Of a DNA stretch of 48,429 bases, positions 1 through 9,090 are shown one piece after another. Each line of letters begins with the position of its first letter. Position 1 is the stretch's first letter. Under the pieces are notes generated by a model. That model worked only from the letters and a program-made list of their open reading frames with translations. It did not search any database and was not told where the DNA came from. This DNA is from JADJOY01 sp046331705 [NCBI: bacterium] (lineage in GTDB: Bacteria; JADJOY01): NCBI GenBank assembly GCA_046331705.1, contig JAXLQJ010000054.1, forward strand, positions 1-48,429. Direction: 5' to 3'. Position numbers and translations under genes: made by a program.

Positions 1-39
1 CAGCGCGCCGAGCACGCGCACCACGCGATGTCGCTTCAT
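1..39 (-). CDS. N-terminus of an exported protein, cut by the window edge
   Basis: An ATG on the minus strand opens a frame of 13 codons that runs off the left edge (MKRHRVVRVLGAL). The basic start followed by hydrophobic residues looks like the beginning of a signal peptide or signal anchor. An AGGAG Shine-Dalgarno sequence sits about seven bases upstream, which makes the start convincing although the product cannot be named. It is transcribed away from the PPIase gene, so the two share a divergent control region. Confidence 0.5.
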   Translation of the reverse strand, partial: MKRHRVVRVLGAL

Positions 40-155
40 GTCTGGCTCCTCTCGAATGGCGAATCCGAGGATTCGCGGCCACCTCGACGAACGACTCACG
101 TCGCTCGGCGAACGTTCGTGAAGCGTCACAGTGGATCGGCCTCGGCGTTTCCGGG
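40..155. promoter_or_regulatory. Divergent intergenic region with two palindromes
   Basis: The 116 bases between two divergent starts hold a perfect 8-bp inverted repeat (GCGAATCC-GA-GGATTCGC, 59-76) and a 10-bp perfect palindrome (CGAACGTTCG, 109-118). Such symmetry between divergent genes is typical of operators, but no regulator is identified and no -35/-10 pair is obvious. Confidence 0.3.
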
Positions 156-1115
156 ATGATAGGCGCTCTTCGGCCCGGAGAAACATCGGAAGATCTCGTG
201 GAGAGCGTCCTGAGCGACGAAAAGGTTCACGCGCCACCGGCGCCCGAGCGGCGAACGCGTGGAGCCGCGCCGGCGATTGCGATCGCGAGCGTGGTGCTCG
301 CCATCGCGGCGCTGGGCTCGCTCGCGATTGCCCGCGTGAACGCGAGTCGTCGCGCCGCGGACGCGGTCACCGCCCACGCCGTGGGCGACGCGCGCCACAT
401 CGAGGTGAGCGCAGCGGCAGCGGACGCGCTGGCGCGCGAGCAAGCGCGGTCGAACGGCACCCAGCCGAGCGCCGAGCTTCGCGCCCTCGCCATTCGCGAT
501 CACGTCGATCGCGAGATCCTCTACCGCGAAGCGCAAGCGCTCGACCTGGGACGCGACGATCCCATCGTGAAGCGCCGCCTGATCCAGAAGATGGAAGCGC
601 TCATCGAAGCCGCCGTGCCCGACGACCCGCCCACCGACGCCGAGGTGAGCGCCTGGTTCTGGGCGCACAGCGCCGAGCTCGAGCAACCCACGCGCGTGAG
701 CCTCACTCACGTGTTCTTCCGTCGCGACCGGATCGACGGCGACCTCGAGCGCGTGGCGGCGGAAGCCATCGCGGCGCTCGAAGGCGGCGCCGCGCCGAGC
801 TCGATGGGCGATCCATTCGTGCGCGGCAGCACCTTCGCCGCGCGCAATCGCGACGAGCTGGCGGCGATCTTCGGCGCCGAGTTCGCCGCGCGCGTCCTCG
901 ATTCCCCCGAAAAGAAATGGGTGGGCCCAATCCCGTCGAGCTACGGCTGGCACCTGGTGCGCGTCGATGCGCGCGAGGGAGCGCGCCTGCCCGACATCGC
1001 CGAGGTCCGCCCCCGCGTCGTCGCGGCGCTCGTGAACGAGCGCCGCGAGCGCACCCGCCGCGAAACCCTGGATCGCCTACGCAGCCAATACGAGATCGTC
1101 ACCCCACCGGGATGA
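156..1115 (+). CDS. Membrane-anchored parvulin-type peptidyl-prolyl cis-trans isomerase
   Basis: A 319-residue protein with a short basic N-terminus, one hydrophobic segment near residues 38-59, an alpha-helical SurA/PpiD-like linker and a C-terminal parvulin-like domain. Recognisable stretches are the PTRVSLTHVFF strand and the later SSYGWHLVRV segment, which matches the conserved G-x-H-hydrophobic strand of the PpiC/rotamase fold. It probably catalyses proline isomerisation during folding of exported proteins, anchored in the inner membrane. The stop overlaps the start of the next gene (ATGA), so the two are likely cotranscribed. The Shine-Dalgarno sequence is weak, so a start slightly downstream is possible. 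Confidence 0.8.
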   Translation: MIGALRPGETSEDLVESVLSDEKVHAPPAPERRTRGAAPAIAIASVVLAIAALGSLAIARVNASRRAADAVTAHAVGDARHIEVSAAAADALAREQARSNGTQPSAELRALAIRDHVDREILYREAQALDLGRDDPIVKRRLIQKMEALIEAAVPDDPPTDAEVSAWFWAHSAELEQPTRVSLTHVFFRRDRIDGDLERVAAEAIAALEGGAAPSSMGDPFVRGSTFAARNRDELAAIFGAEFAARVLDSPEKKWVGPIPSSYGWHLVRVDAREGARLPDIAEVRPRVVAALVNERRERTRRETLDRLRSQYEIVTPPG

Positions 1116-3082
1116 ATCGCATGCACAAGCTCACGGCGTCATGGCTGGTCGTCGCGGCGCTCACGATCTCCTGCGACAACGGCGGGAAATCGACGCGCGA
1201 GCAGGCGCCGCCCTTCGTGCGCACCGAGTCGCGGGAAGCGTGCAGCGACTACGACGCGCTCAAACGCCCGCTCTTCGGCGACCTGCACGTTCACACCGCG
1301 CTCTCGTTCGATTCCTACATCTGGGACAACCGCAATCTTCCCGAGGACGCGTATCGCTTCGGGCGCGGCGAGGCGATCCGCCTCGAGCCGCTCGACGCCG
1401 ATGGCCACGGCACCCGCGTGGTGCAGCTCGAGCGCCCGCTCGATTTCATGGCCGACACCGATCACGCCGACCTCTTCGCCGAGGTGCAGGCGTGTACGGA
1501 CCCACGTTCGCGCGTCTACGACAGCGACCGCTGTGTCGTGTTCCGCGAGGGCAGCACCTCGAGCACGGTGGCGTGGGGGATGTCGCTGGTACCCACGGCG
1601 CCCGAGCGCTTCCCGGCGGTGTGCGGCAAGAGTGGCATCGACTGCGCGGCGGCTGCGGGCGACGTGTGGGGCGGCGTGCAGCGCGCCGCCGAGCAGTACT
1701 ACGACCGCACCGCGTCCTGCCGGTTCACCACGTTCGTCGGCTACGAGTGGAGCGGCGCCAACAACCTCTCCAGCATCCATCGCAACGTGATCTTCCGGAA
1801 CGCCGAGGTGCCGGCGCTGCCGATCACCCACTTCGAGCAGCCACTGCCGGAGGGGCTGTGGAGCGCGCTCGAGGAGCAATGCCTCGACGCCGGCACCGGC
1901 TGCGACGTGCTGGCGATCCCGCACAACTCGAACCTCTCGAACGGGCGGCTCTTCTCGACCGACTACCTGGGGCTCACCGACATCGAGGACCAGCGCTCGC
2001 AGGCGCGCCGGCGGGCGCGGGTCGAGCCGCTGATGGAGGTGTTCCAGCACAAGGGCGAGAGCGAGTGCTCGACTCAGTTCCCGTTCCCCGGCTTGCAGGC
2101 CGGCCCGGACGAGCTCTGCGCCTTCGAGGAGCAGCGTCCGGTCGCGGACAATTGCGGAGAAGGCGAGGGCATCGGCGGCGTGATCGGGTCGGGCAATGGC
2201 TGTGTCTCGTACCGCGACTTCCTGCGGGGTGCGCTGTTGCGGGGGATGGCCGAGGAGATGCGCCTGGGCGTGAACCCGTTCCGTCTTGGCGTGATCGCGA
2301 GCACCGACACCCACAACGCCACGCCCGGCGCCGCCGAGGAAGACCGCTGGCAAGGGCACTCGGGCGACCAGGAGGACACACCCGTGAAGCGGCTCACGCC
2401 GGCGAGCCTGTTGCCGGGCGGCCTCGCCAACAACCCCGGTGGCCTCGCGGGCGTGTGGGCCGAAGAGAACTCACGCGACGCCGTCTTCGCGGCGCTCGCG
2501 CGGCGCGAGACGTTCGGGACCAGCGGCCCGCGAATCGCTCCACGCTTCTTCGGCGGCTGGAGATATGGCGGCGATCTCTGCGCCAACCCGGATCTGGTAC
2601 GCATCGGCTATCGCGACGGCGTCGCGATGGGCGGCGAGCTACCGAAGTCGCCCGGCGGGGCGAGCGCGCCCGTGTTCGTGGCCGCGGCGCTGCGCGACCC
2701 CGACCTCACCGATCGCCCCGGCACGCCGCTGCAACGCATCCAGATCGTGAAAGGCTGGATCGACGCCGACGGCACCCCGCACGAGCGAGTCTTCGACGTC
2801 GCCGGCAATGCCTCGAACGGTGCGAGCGTCGACCTCGATACCTGCGAGCCCCGCGGCACGGGATACGACGAGCTCTGCAGTGTGTGGAGCGACCCCACCT
2901 TCGAGCCGAGCCAGCACGCGTACTACTACGCGCGCGTCCTCGAGAACCCCACCTGCCGCTGGAGCACGCGCGAGTGCCTGGCGCTCGCCCCCGAGAGTCG
3001 GCCGCCCGCGTGCAGCGATCCGACGATCCCCAAGACGGGCCAAGAGCGCGCCTGGACCTCCCCGATCTGGTACGAGCCGTGA
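1112..3082 (+). CDS. DUF3604 (PHP-like) lipoprotein
   Basis: A 656-residue exported protein. The N-terminus has a hydrophobic core ending in LTISC, an imperfect lipobox with the cysteine at residue 21. The family signature GDLHVHT (residues 56-62) followed by DFMADTDHAD supplies the metal-binding His/Asp residues expected of a PHP-type metallohydrolase; DUF3604 proteins have no established substrate that I can state. A long cysteine-containing insert and a C-terminal beta-rich part follow. The ATG at 1112 overlaps the PPIase stop by four bases and a second in-frame ATG lies at 1121. Neighbouring a PPIase is, as I recall, a common setting for this family, and may mean the isomerase helps fold it. 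Confidence 0.85.
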   Translation: MNRMHKLTASWLVVAALTISCDNGGKSTREQAPPFVRTESREACSDYDALKRPLFGDLHVHTALSFDSYIWDNRNLPEDAYRFGRGEAIRLEPLDADGHGTRVVQLERPLDFMADTDHADLFAEVQACTDPRSRVYDSDRCVVFREGSTSSTVAWGMSLVPTAPERFPAVCGKSGIDCAAAAGDVWGGVQRAAEQYYDRTASCRFTTFVGYEWSGANNLSSIHRNVIFRNAEVPALPITHFEQPLPEGLWSALEEQCLDAGTGCDVLAIPHNSNLSNGRLFSTDYLGLTDIEDQRSQARRRARVEPLMEVFQHKGESECSTQFPFPGLQAGPDELCAFEEQRPVADNCGEGEGIGGVIGSGNGCVSYRDFLRGALLRGMAEEMRLGVNPFRLGVIASTDTHNATPGAAEEDRWQGHSGDQEDTPVKRLTPASLLPGGLANNPGGLAGVWAEENSRDAVFAALARRETFGTSGPRIAPRFFGGWRYGGDLCANPDLVRIGYRDGVAMGGELPKSPGGASAPVFVAAALRDPDLTDRPGTPLQRIQIVKGWIDADGTPHERVFDVAGNASNGASVDLDTCEPRGTGYDELCSVWSDPTFEPSQHAYYYARVLENPTCRWSTRECLALAPESRPPACSDPTIPKTGQERAWTSPIWYEP

Positions 3083-3095
3083 GGCGGACTGGCGT

Positions 3096-5492
3096 TCAGT
3101 ACCAGCACCCCTGTGCCGCGGCGATGAAGGCCTGATCGTCGCCGTCGAGCGTGCCGTTGCGCTCGAGGTCGGCGCCGCCGCACCACGCGTTTCCCGCGCT
3201 GCACGGCGTGGAAACCGGCGGACCGTAGATCGCCCACGCCGCTTGGAAGAGCGCCGCGTCGGCGCCGTTCACCGTGTGGCTGGCGTCCAGATCCGGGCGC
3301 GCGCAGCCGAGGACGGCCCACGAGCAATCGAGCGCTTCGGGCGCAAGCGCGCAGAGCGGTGCCTCGCGGAGCAAGTCGACGCCACCGAAGACTTGGTGGC
3401 TCACGTTGGGGACCGCGTGGAACTGGCCGTCGGCGCCGACGGCTTCGTAATGATCGCCGGCGCGACGCAGCGGCGGGCCGTCGGGAAAGCGTGCGCGATA
3501 ACGATCCTGATTCCACGGATGCGCGCCCGCCAGCTCGGCGTCGATGTTCGCCTGGATTTGCGCGTCGGTGAGCAGGCTCCATGGCGCGGAGTCGCCGCGC
3601 GCCAGCACCCCTTCGTACGCCTGCGCGTCCTGCAAGCCGGGGCCGAAATCGCCGACGGCGTAGCTCGCGCCACCCACACCGAACGGCAGCGCGACCATCG
3701 CGGCTTGGTAGAGCTGACGACTGGCCCACGATGCTTCGCCGGGATTCCCGCCGGCACCGCTCGCCCAGTCGAGGATCGCACGGGCCACGCGGCGGTGCAC
3801 CTCGGCGATCTGGTCGAGCGTCGCTCGAGCCGCGGCATCCACCGACGCATTCTCCGTCTGACGGGCGTAATAGACGAGCACGCGGGTGCTGCGCTCCGGC
3901 TGCTCGAGCGCGTCCACGAGCTGATGGAAGATCGGCAGCCAAGCGTTCGCGTCGGCCGTCAGGAGATCGTCCAGCACGTCGAAGACCGGGGTGCCGTTCA
4001 CCTCGAGGCGCAGCAGATCGCCCCAGCTCAGACCGAAATACGCGTCGTCGAGGTGCGCGCAGCTCGGCACGATCGCCGGCGGCGGCAAGCCGAGCAGATC
4101 GAAGATGATCTCGAGCAAGAGCAAGTCGTACGAGCCGGGCACCTGGACGATCTCGACCGGCGAACGAAGCCCAGCGCTCGAAAGCGCCTTGGCCATGTAC
4201 GACATCTGGCACGAGTTCATCGAGCCCAGGTCCTGGTCTTCGGTGCTGCCGTCGGGCCGTACCGCACCGGCGACGATGAGCTGATCGTACGGAGTGGTCT
4301 CGCCGACGGTCATGAGGTTGTAACCGTGGCCGACCACGGCATCGCCGACCTGGGCGCCGACGGCGGCGGCGCGCGCGCACGAGCCGCGCAGATTCGCGTC
4401 GACGGTCGTGTCCGCCGCGCACTCGCGCGCCGCGAGGTAGCCGATGGCGTGGTCCGGGAAGTTGTCGCGGGAATCGTGATTGCCCCAGAAATAGCCCGCG
4501 TACGTGCCGAGCTGGCTCACCATGAACGACGAGCAGCAATCGGAGACGCGCAGGAAGCTCGGCAATCCGGAGAACACGAACGTGAGCGCGTACGATCCCA
4601 TCGCGAAGAGCGGCTCGGCGGTGAAGTAGGTCTCGGTGGGATCGACGCGATAGGTGAAACGACCATCGCCGAAGAACGCGGACGCGATCTCGCTCTCGAG
4701 CGCGGGCGAGAAGCTCTCGCCAGGGTCCACCTCGTGCCCGTCGTGCGTGCGTGAGACGGTGCCGCCACCGGCGCCGTCGATGGTGAGCGTCCAGCCCGGC
4801 TGCCACTCCCGGGAGGTGATCCCGGGATGGCCCGATGCGCTGCCGCCGATCACCATCCCCTCGAACATCCGCATCAACGTGAGCGCCAGCTCGCGGGTGC
4901 GGAAGACCTTGTACGCCTGCCACGCGTTGAAGGCGCTCTGGCCGATCTCGTTGTTGTCCTTGGGATGGGCCTCGATCTCCCAATCGTCGCCGTGGCGTGC
5001 CACGAACGTGGCGCCGAGGGTCATCGCGGGCACGGCATCGTCGATCAGCAGATAGCGATTGTGCGACCGCACCACCCGGCGCACGCGTTCGCTGTAGAAG
5101 AGCTGGAACGCATCGGCCTTCGCGGACGCGTTCTCCCACGGCTCGGGCGCCGTGTAGATCGTGTGGCCGAAGCTCGGCGACGCGAGCACTCCCACCTTCA
5201 CGATCAGGTCGTAGGTGCCCACCGGCTTCGGATCCGGCAGCTGGGCGACGATCTCCGTGGCGCTTCGCGAGACCACCGTCAGCGGCGCGCCGTCGTAGAG
5301 GACCGTGAACGTGTTGCCGTCACCCTCGACGCCGAGGTTGGCGCCATGAATCGTCACGGTCGCGCCGGCCGCCGCCGGATTCGGCTCCACCGAATCCACC
5401 GAGGGTGCGCAACCCGTTGCCACCGCGATCGCGCAGACCATCGCCACCGAGGCCGCGAGCCGCTGGCCCCTCGAACCGCACTTCACACGCAT
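3096..5492 (-). CDS. IPT/TIG-domain lipoprotein with C-terminal dockerin-like repeats
   Basis: A 798-residue secreted protein. The signal peptide ends in VATGC, a lipobox with the cysteine near residue 28. Residues about 30-110 form an IPT/TIG immunoglobulin-like fold (VEPNPAAAGATVTIHGANLG). The long middle part is not recognised. The last 65 residues carry two calcium-loop-like segments (DLDASHTVNGADAALF and DLERNGTLDGDDQAFI) separated by a cysteine-bounded insert, the duplicated F-hand pattern of type I dockerins. It converges with the DUF3604 gene, 13 bases away. Likely role: a surface-anchored binding protein; substrate unknown. Confidence 0.75.
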   Translation of the reverse strand: MRVKCGSRGQRLAASVAMVCAIAVATGCAPSVDSVEPNPAAAGATVTIHGANLGVEGDGNTFTVLYDGAPLTVVSRSATEIVAQLPDPKPVGTYDLIVKVGVLASPSFGHTIYTAPEPWENASAKADAFQLFYSERVRRVVRSHNRYLLIDDAVPAMTLGATFVARHGDDWEIEAHPKDNNEIGQSAFNAWQAYKVFRTRELALTLMRMFEGMVIGGSASGHPGITSREWQPGWTLTIDGAGGGTVSRTHDGHEVDPGESFSPALESEIASAFFGDGRFTYRVDPTETYFTAEPLFAMGSYALTFVFSGLPSFLRVSDCCSSFMVSQLGTYAGYFWGNHDSRDNFPDHAIGYLAARECAADTTVDANLRGSCARAAAVGAQVGDAVVGHGYNLMTVGETTPYDQLIVAGAVRPDGSTEDQDLGSMNSCQMSYMAKALSSAGLRSPVEIVQVPGSYDLLLLEIIFDLLGLPPPAIVPSCAHLDDAYFGLSWGDLLRLEVNGTPVFDVLDDLLTADANAWLPIFHQLVDALEQPERSTRVLVYYARQTENASVDAAARATLDQIAEVHRRVARAILDWASGAGGNPGEASWASRQLYQAAMVALPFGVGGASYAVGDFGPGLQDAQAYEGVLARGDSAPWSLLTDAQIQANIDAELAGAHPWNQDRYRARFPDGPPLRRAGDHYEAVGADGQFHAVPNVSHQVFGGVDLLREAPLCALAPEALDCSWAVLGCARPDLDASHTVNGADAALFQAAWAIYGPPVSTPCSAGNAWCGGADLERNGTLDGDDQAFIAAAQGCWY

Positions 5493-5677
5493 CGCATCCC
5501 CCGGACGAAGAAGACGGGATCGAGCCGCCCCCGTCGCTCGATGCTACCGACCGCCTCGCGAACGGCGCAACGCAGAGCGCTCGAGCGAACCGGTCCTCGA
5601 CTCGCTTCACGCGCGCGGCGCGATGCAGCGCTCGCGCCAAGCTGGCCCCACGCAGATCGGCACGGTCGACCGCGACG

Positions 5678-7918
5678 TCACGCGCCGACCGCAGCGGTCG
5701 CAGGCATCCCCGACCACGAATCGGGAGCGAGTGGGCCGGCGGCGGGGGTGACGTCGACGACGAAGCCCGTGAGGTGCGCCATGCCGGAGACGCGCTCGAT
5801 GCGCTCCGGCCCGTCGGCGGCGAGCAGGTTCACGTTCACGCCGGTGGTCTTGCTGGCCACGCCGAGCCCCACGGCGTGCTGGTGCCCCCAGCCGTGCGGC
5901 AACGCGACGGTGCCAGGCATGAGATCGGCCAGGAGTCGAACCGGCACGCGCACCGCGGCGATGTCGGTTCGCACGTCCGCGAGCGCTCCGTCGGCGAGCC
6001 CCAGGCGCGCGGCGTCGTCGGGGTGAACGTAGAGGTAGTTCGTGTGCTTTCCGTCCGCCACGAATTTCTCGTAGTTGTGGGTCCACGAGTTGTGGGTGTG
6101 GACGGCGCGCTTGGTGATGAGCTTGAGACGCAGGGCGTCCGCGCGCTCGCGCTCGAACGCGGCGTCGAGCTTCGCCGCGGCGGCCAGGAGAGCCGGTGGC
6201 GCCAGGTGCACCTTGCCGTCGTCGGTGACGACGCGGCGTCCGAGGAACGCTTCCTGCGCGTGATCGGGACGCAACACGCCGTGACGCGCAGCGAGGAGAC
6301 GCCGGAAGCCCCCGCTTCCGGTGGCGCGCAGCAACAGCGATAGAAGCGTCTCCTGCGGCAGCGCTCGCCGCCCGCCCACCAGCCACGTGCGCACGCGGGT
6401 CAGCGCCTCGAGGGCGAGCTGTGCGATCCGCGAGCCGAACAAGCTCACGCCCGCAGCCCCGCAGAGATCGAGGTAGATGGTCGGCTCGTCTCGCACGTCA
6501 GCGGGCGCGGCGAGCACGGGACGCGTGGCCTGAAGGTACGGCTTGCGCTGCAGGCCCAAGAGCAGCGGGAACAGGAATGGCAGGTCGGGACGTTCGAGCG
6601 GCGTCGTGCACGGCAAGACGTAATGCGCCAACGAGCCGGTCTCGTTGCGAAACAGATCGAGCGTGACGAGGAGCTCGAGCTTCTCGAACGCGCTGCGCAG
6701 GCGGCCCGCGTTCGCCATCGTGAGGAGTGGGTTGCCGCCGGTGACGAAGAGCGCGCGAATCTGCTTCGGCCCCGGAGTGAGAATCTCGTCCGCGAGGATG
6801 CCGCCCGGGAACGCGTCGTTCACCGACGCGAAGTCTCCGATGCGCGAGCGGTCCGTCCGGAGCAACGCACCGGTCTTCTTGCCGAACGCGGGGAAGTCGA
6901 CGACGCCCAGGCCCACCAGCGTCCCACCGTGCCGGTCCAGGTTCCCGGAGACGGCGTTGATCGCTTCCTGGAGCCAGAAGCCGAGCGAGCCGTGCCCGCC
7001 CATGTTCACACCGGTCGAGCTGTAGAGCGCAGCGCCGCGGGCGCTGGCGTAGGCGGTCACCATCTCACGGAGCTTGGCGGGGGTGATCTTCGTCGCCTCG
7101 CAGGCGCGCTCGGCGGGCCACGGCTCGGCGACGCGCGCGAGCTCGTCGAAGCCGGTCATGTGGCGTGCGACACGCTCGCGATCGACTCCGCCGATCCGCA
7201 GCAGCTCGTGCAGGAAGGAGAGATAGAAGAAGACGTCGGCGCCCGGGCGGATGAACACGTGCTCGCCGGCGACCTTCGCGGTTTCCGTGCGGCGCGGATC
7301 GACCACGAAGACCTTGGCGCCGCGCGCGCGCAAGTCCTTGAGCTCGCGCACCGGATTCGGCACCTGCAGGAAGCTCCATTTCGACACGACCGGGTTGGCG
7401 CCCACGATGACGAGGCAGTCGACGTGGGCGAGGTCGGGAAACGGCTGCGTGAACGGGAATCCGTACATGTGGTGCGCCACCGCGAACTTGTTGGCGCAGT
7501 CCTGCGTGGCCGACGAGAAGACGCTCTTCGAGCCGAGCCCGGTCATGAAGCCCTGGGCGAAGATCGGATGGAGCACGCCGAAGCCCGCGGCGGTGCCAAC
7601 GTACATCGCGATGGAATCGGGGCCGTGCTGCGCGCGGATCGAGCGCACGCGCGCGCCGATGTCGCCGAGCGCCTCGTCCCAGCTCACATCCGTCCAGGCG
7701 CTGCCGGAGCGCTTGGCGGGCCGCAGCACGCGATCCGGCGACGCGAAGAGATGGTGCTGCTCGAGTCCCTTCACGCACGCGAACCCGCGCGTCGCGACGT
7801 GCGCGTCGTCGGGTGCGATGTCGGAGATGCGGCCGTCCGCGATCGTGACTTCGAGACCGCACAGCGATTCGCAGATGCGACAGAAGGTGGTCGTCGTGGT
7901 GGGCATCGCTCCTCGCAT
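5678..7918 (-). CDS. Molybdopterin-dependent oxidoreductase, [4Fe-4S] containing, cytoplasmic
   Basis: A 746-residue member of the DMSO-reductase/formate-dehydrogenase-alpha superfamily. The N-terminus has C13-x2-C16-x3-C20 and C48 followed by VKG, the [4Fe-4S] binding pattern. A molybdopterin-binding core follows (VDCLVIVGANPVVSKWS, VFVVDPRRTETA), and the C-terminal half has the MopB-type molydopterin dinucleotide-binding domain (HPDDAARLGLADGALADV). Cys141 in SATQDCAN lies where the molybdenum ligand would be expected. There is no Tat signal, so it acts in the cytoplasm. No electron-transfer partner lies beside it. A second ATG (7906) better fits relatives that begin MPT and has GAGGAG just before it, though only two bases away. 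Substrate unknown. Confidence 0.85.
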   Translation of the reverse strand: MRGAMPTTTTTFCRICESLCGLEVTIADGRISDIAPDDAHVATRGFACVKGLEQHHLFASPDRVLRPAKRSGSAWTDVSWDEALGDIGARVRSIRAQHGPDSIAMYVGTAAGFGVLHPIFAQGFMTGLGSKSVFSSATQDCANKFAVAHHMYGFPFTQPFPDLAHVDCLVIVGANPVVSKWSFLQVPNPVRELKDLRARGAKVFVVDPRRTETAKVAGEHVFIRPGADVFFYLSFLHELLRIGGVDRERVARHMTGFDELARVAEPWPAERACEATKITPAKLREMVTAYASARGAALYSSTGVNMGGHGSLGFWLQEAINAVSGNLDRHGGTLVGLGVVDFPAFGKKTGALLRTDRSRIGDFASVNDAFPGGILADEILTPGPKQIRALFVTGGNPLLTMANAGRLRSAFEKLELLVTLDLFRNETGSLAHYVLPCTTPLERPDLPFLFPLLLGLQRKPYLQATRPVLAAPADVRDEPTIYLDLCGAAGVSLFGSRIAQLALEALTRVRTWLVGGRRALPQETLLSLLLRATGSGGFRRLLAARHGVLRPDHAQEAFLGRRVVTDDGKVHLAPPALLAAAAKLDAAFERERADALRLKLITKRAVHTHNSWTHNYEKFVADGKHTNYLYVHPDDAARLGLADGALADVRTDIAAVRVPVRLLADLMPGTVALPHGWGHQHAVGLGVASKTTGVNVNLLAADGPERIERVSGMAHLTGFVVDVTPAAGPLAPDSWSGMPATAAVGA

Positions 7919-8061
7919 CCCGTGCCCGGGACTCGGGCCAGGGTACTGCGCCGAGGTCGCGGACCGATACCCTTTCGATTCGTGCGCGGCGCGTGCGCGG
8001 CGCGTCCGCGACTCGTCCGCGGTTGCCGGGCTTCGCGGGTGGGTGGCACCCTCCGCCGACG

Positions 8062-9090
8062 ATGAAGGTGCTGGCGATCGAGACGAGTTGCGACGAGACC
8101 GCTGCCGCGGTGATCGGCGACGACGGCCGCACGCTGCTCGCGAACGTGGTCGAGAGCCAGATCGCCGCGCACCAGCCGTACGGTGGCGTGGTGCCGGAGA
8201 TCGCGGGACGCCGTCACGTGGAGAGCGTTCGCCCCGTGGTGGAGCGCGCCCTCGCCGAGGCGAGCCTCGGCCTCGACGACATCGGCGGGATCGCGGTGAC
8301 GCGCGGTCCAGGGCTGGTGGGCTCGCTCTTGGTCGGCATCCACTTCGCCAAGGCGCTGGCGTGGGCGCGCGGGCTGCCGCTCGTCGGCGTGCACCACGTG
8401 GAAGGGCACCTGCTGGCGCCGCTGCTCGAGCACCCCGACGACGCGGTCTTCCCCGCCGTCGCGCTCATCGTTTCCGGCGGGCACACCTCGCTCTTCCACG
8501 CGGAGCGCTTCGGCCGCTATCGCCGACTCGGCCGCACGCTCGACGACGCGGCGGGCGAGGCGTTCGACAAGGTCGCGCGGCTGATCGGCCTCGGTTATCC
8601 CGGCGGGCCCGCGGTCCAGCGCGCCGCCGAGGGCGGCGATCCGGAGGCGTTCCGCTTCCCCCGCCCCACCGTCGATCGCGCGCATCTCGACTTTTCCTTC
8701 AGCGGCCTCAAGACCGCGGTGCTCACGGTCACCCGTGAGCTCGGCCCGGAAGCCATCGAGGCGCGGCGCGCCGACCTCGCCGCCTCGTTCCAGGCGGCGG
8801 TGGTGGACGTGCTGGTCGCGAAGACGCTCGCGGCGCTCGAGCGCACCGGAGCGCAGCGGGTGATCCTCTCCGGCGGCGTCGCCGCCAACGGGCCGCTGCG
8901 CGCGCGCTTTCGCCACGAAGCCGAGGCGCGCGGCTTCGGCGTGCTGATCCCGCCGATGCGCTTCTGCACCGACAACGCGGCGATGATCGGAGTCGCGGGC
9001 GCGCGGCGGCTCGCGGCGGGCCAGGTCGACGCGCTCGATTTCGACGCCGAGTCCACACTACCCATGCCCGAGGAGGTCGCTTGCGCGTGA
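8062..9090 (+). CDS. tsaD: tRNA N6-adenosine threonylcarbamoyltransferase
   Basis: A 342-residue protein, the usual length for TsaD/Kae1. It transfers threonylcarbamoyl from threonylcarbamoyl-AMP to A37 of tRNAs reading ANN codons, together with TsaB and TsaE. Diagnostic features are the opening VLAIETSCDET, GPGLVGSLLVG, the metal-binding HxxxH at His112/His116, the nucleotide-binding VSGGHT, and the late CTDNAAMIG. The start at MKVLAIETS is preferred to longer in-frame forms because the family begins there. Its stop overlaps the next gene, and it is divergent from the molybdopterin enzyme. Confidence 0.97.
   Translation: MKVLAIETSCDETAAAVIGDDGRTLLANVVESQIAAHQPYGGVVPEIAGRRHVESVRPVVERALAEASLGLDDIGGIAVTRGPGLVGSLLVGIHFAKALAWARGLPLVGVHHVEGHLLAPLLEHPDDAVFPAVALIVSGGHTSLFHAERFGRYRRLGRTLDDAAGEAFDKVARLIGLGYPGGPAVQRAAEGGDPEAFRFPRPTVDRAHLDFSFSGLKTAVLTVTRELGPEAIEARRADLAASFQAAVVDVLVAKTLAALERTGAQRVILSGGVAANGPLRARFRHEAEARGFGVLIPPMRFCTDNAAMIGVAGARRLAAGQVDALDFDAESTLPMPEEVACA

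Noticed and set aside
131-1111. Long upstream extension of the DUF3604 frame and similar long antisense frames
   Set aside because: In G+C-rich DNA long Arg/Ala-rich shadow frames are common. The region is fully explained by the PPIase gene, and the DUF3604 signal peptide starts at 1112.
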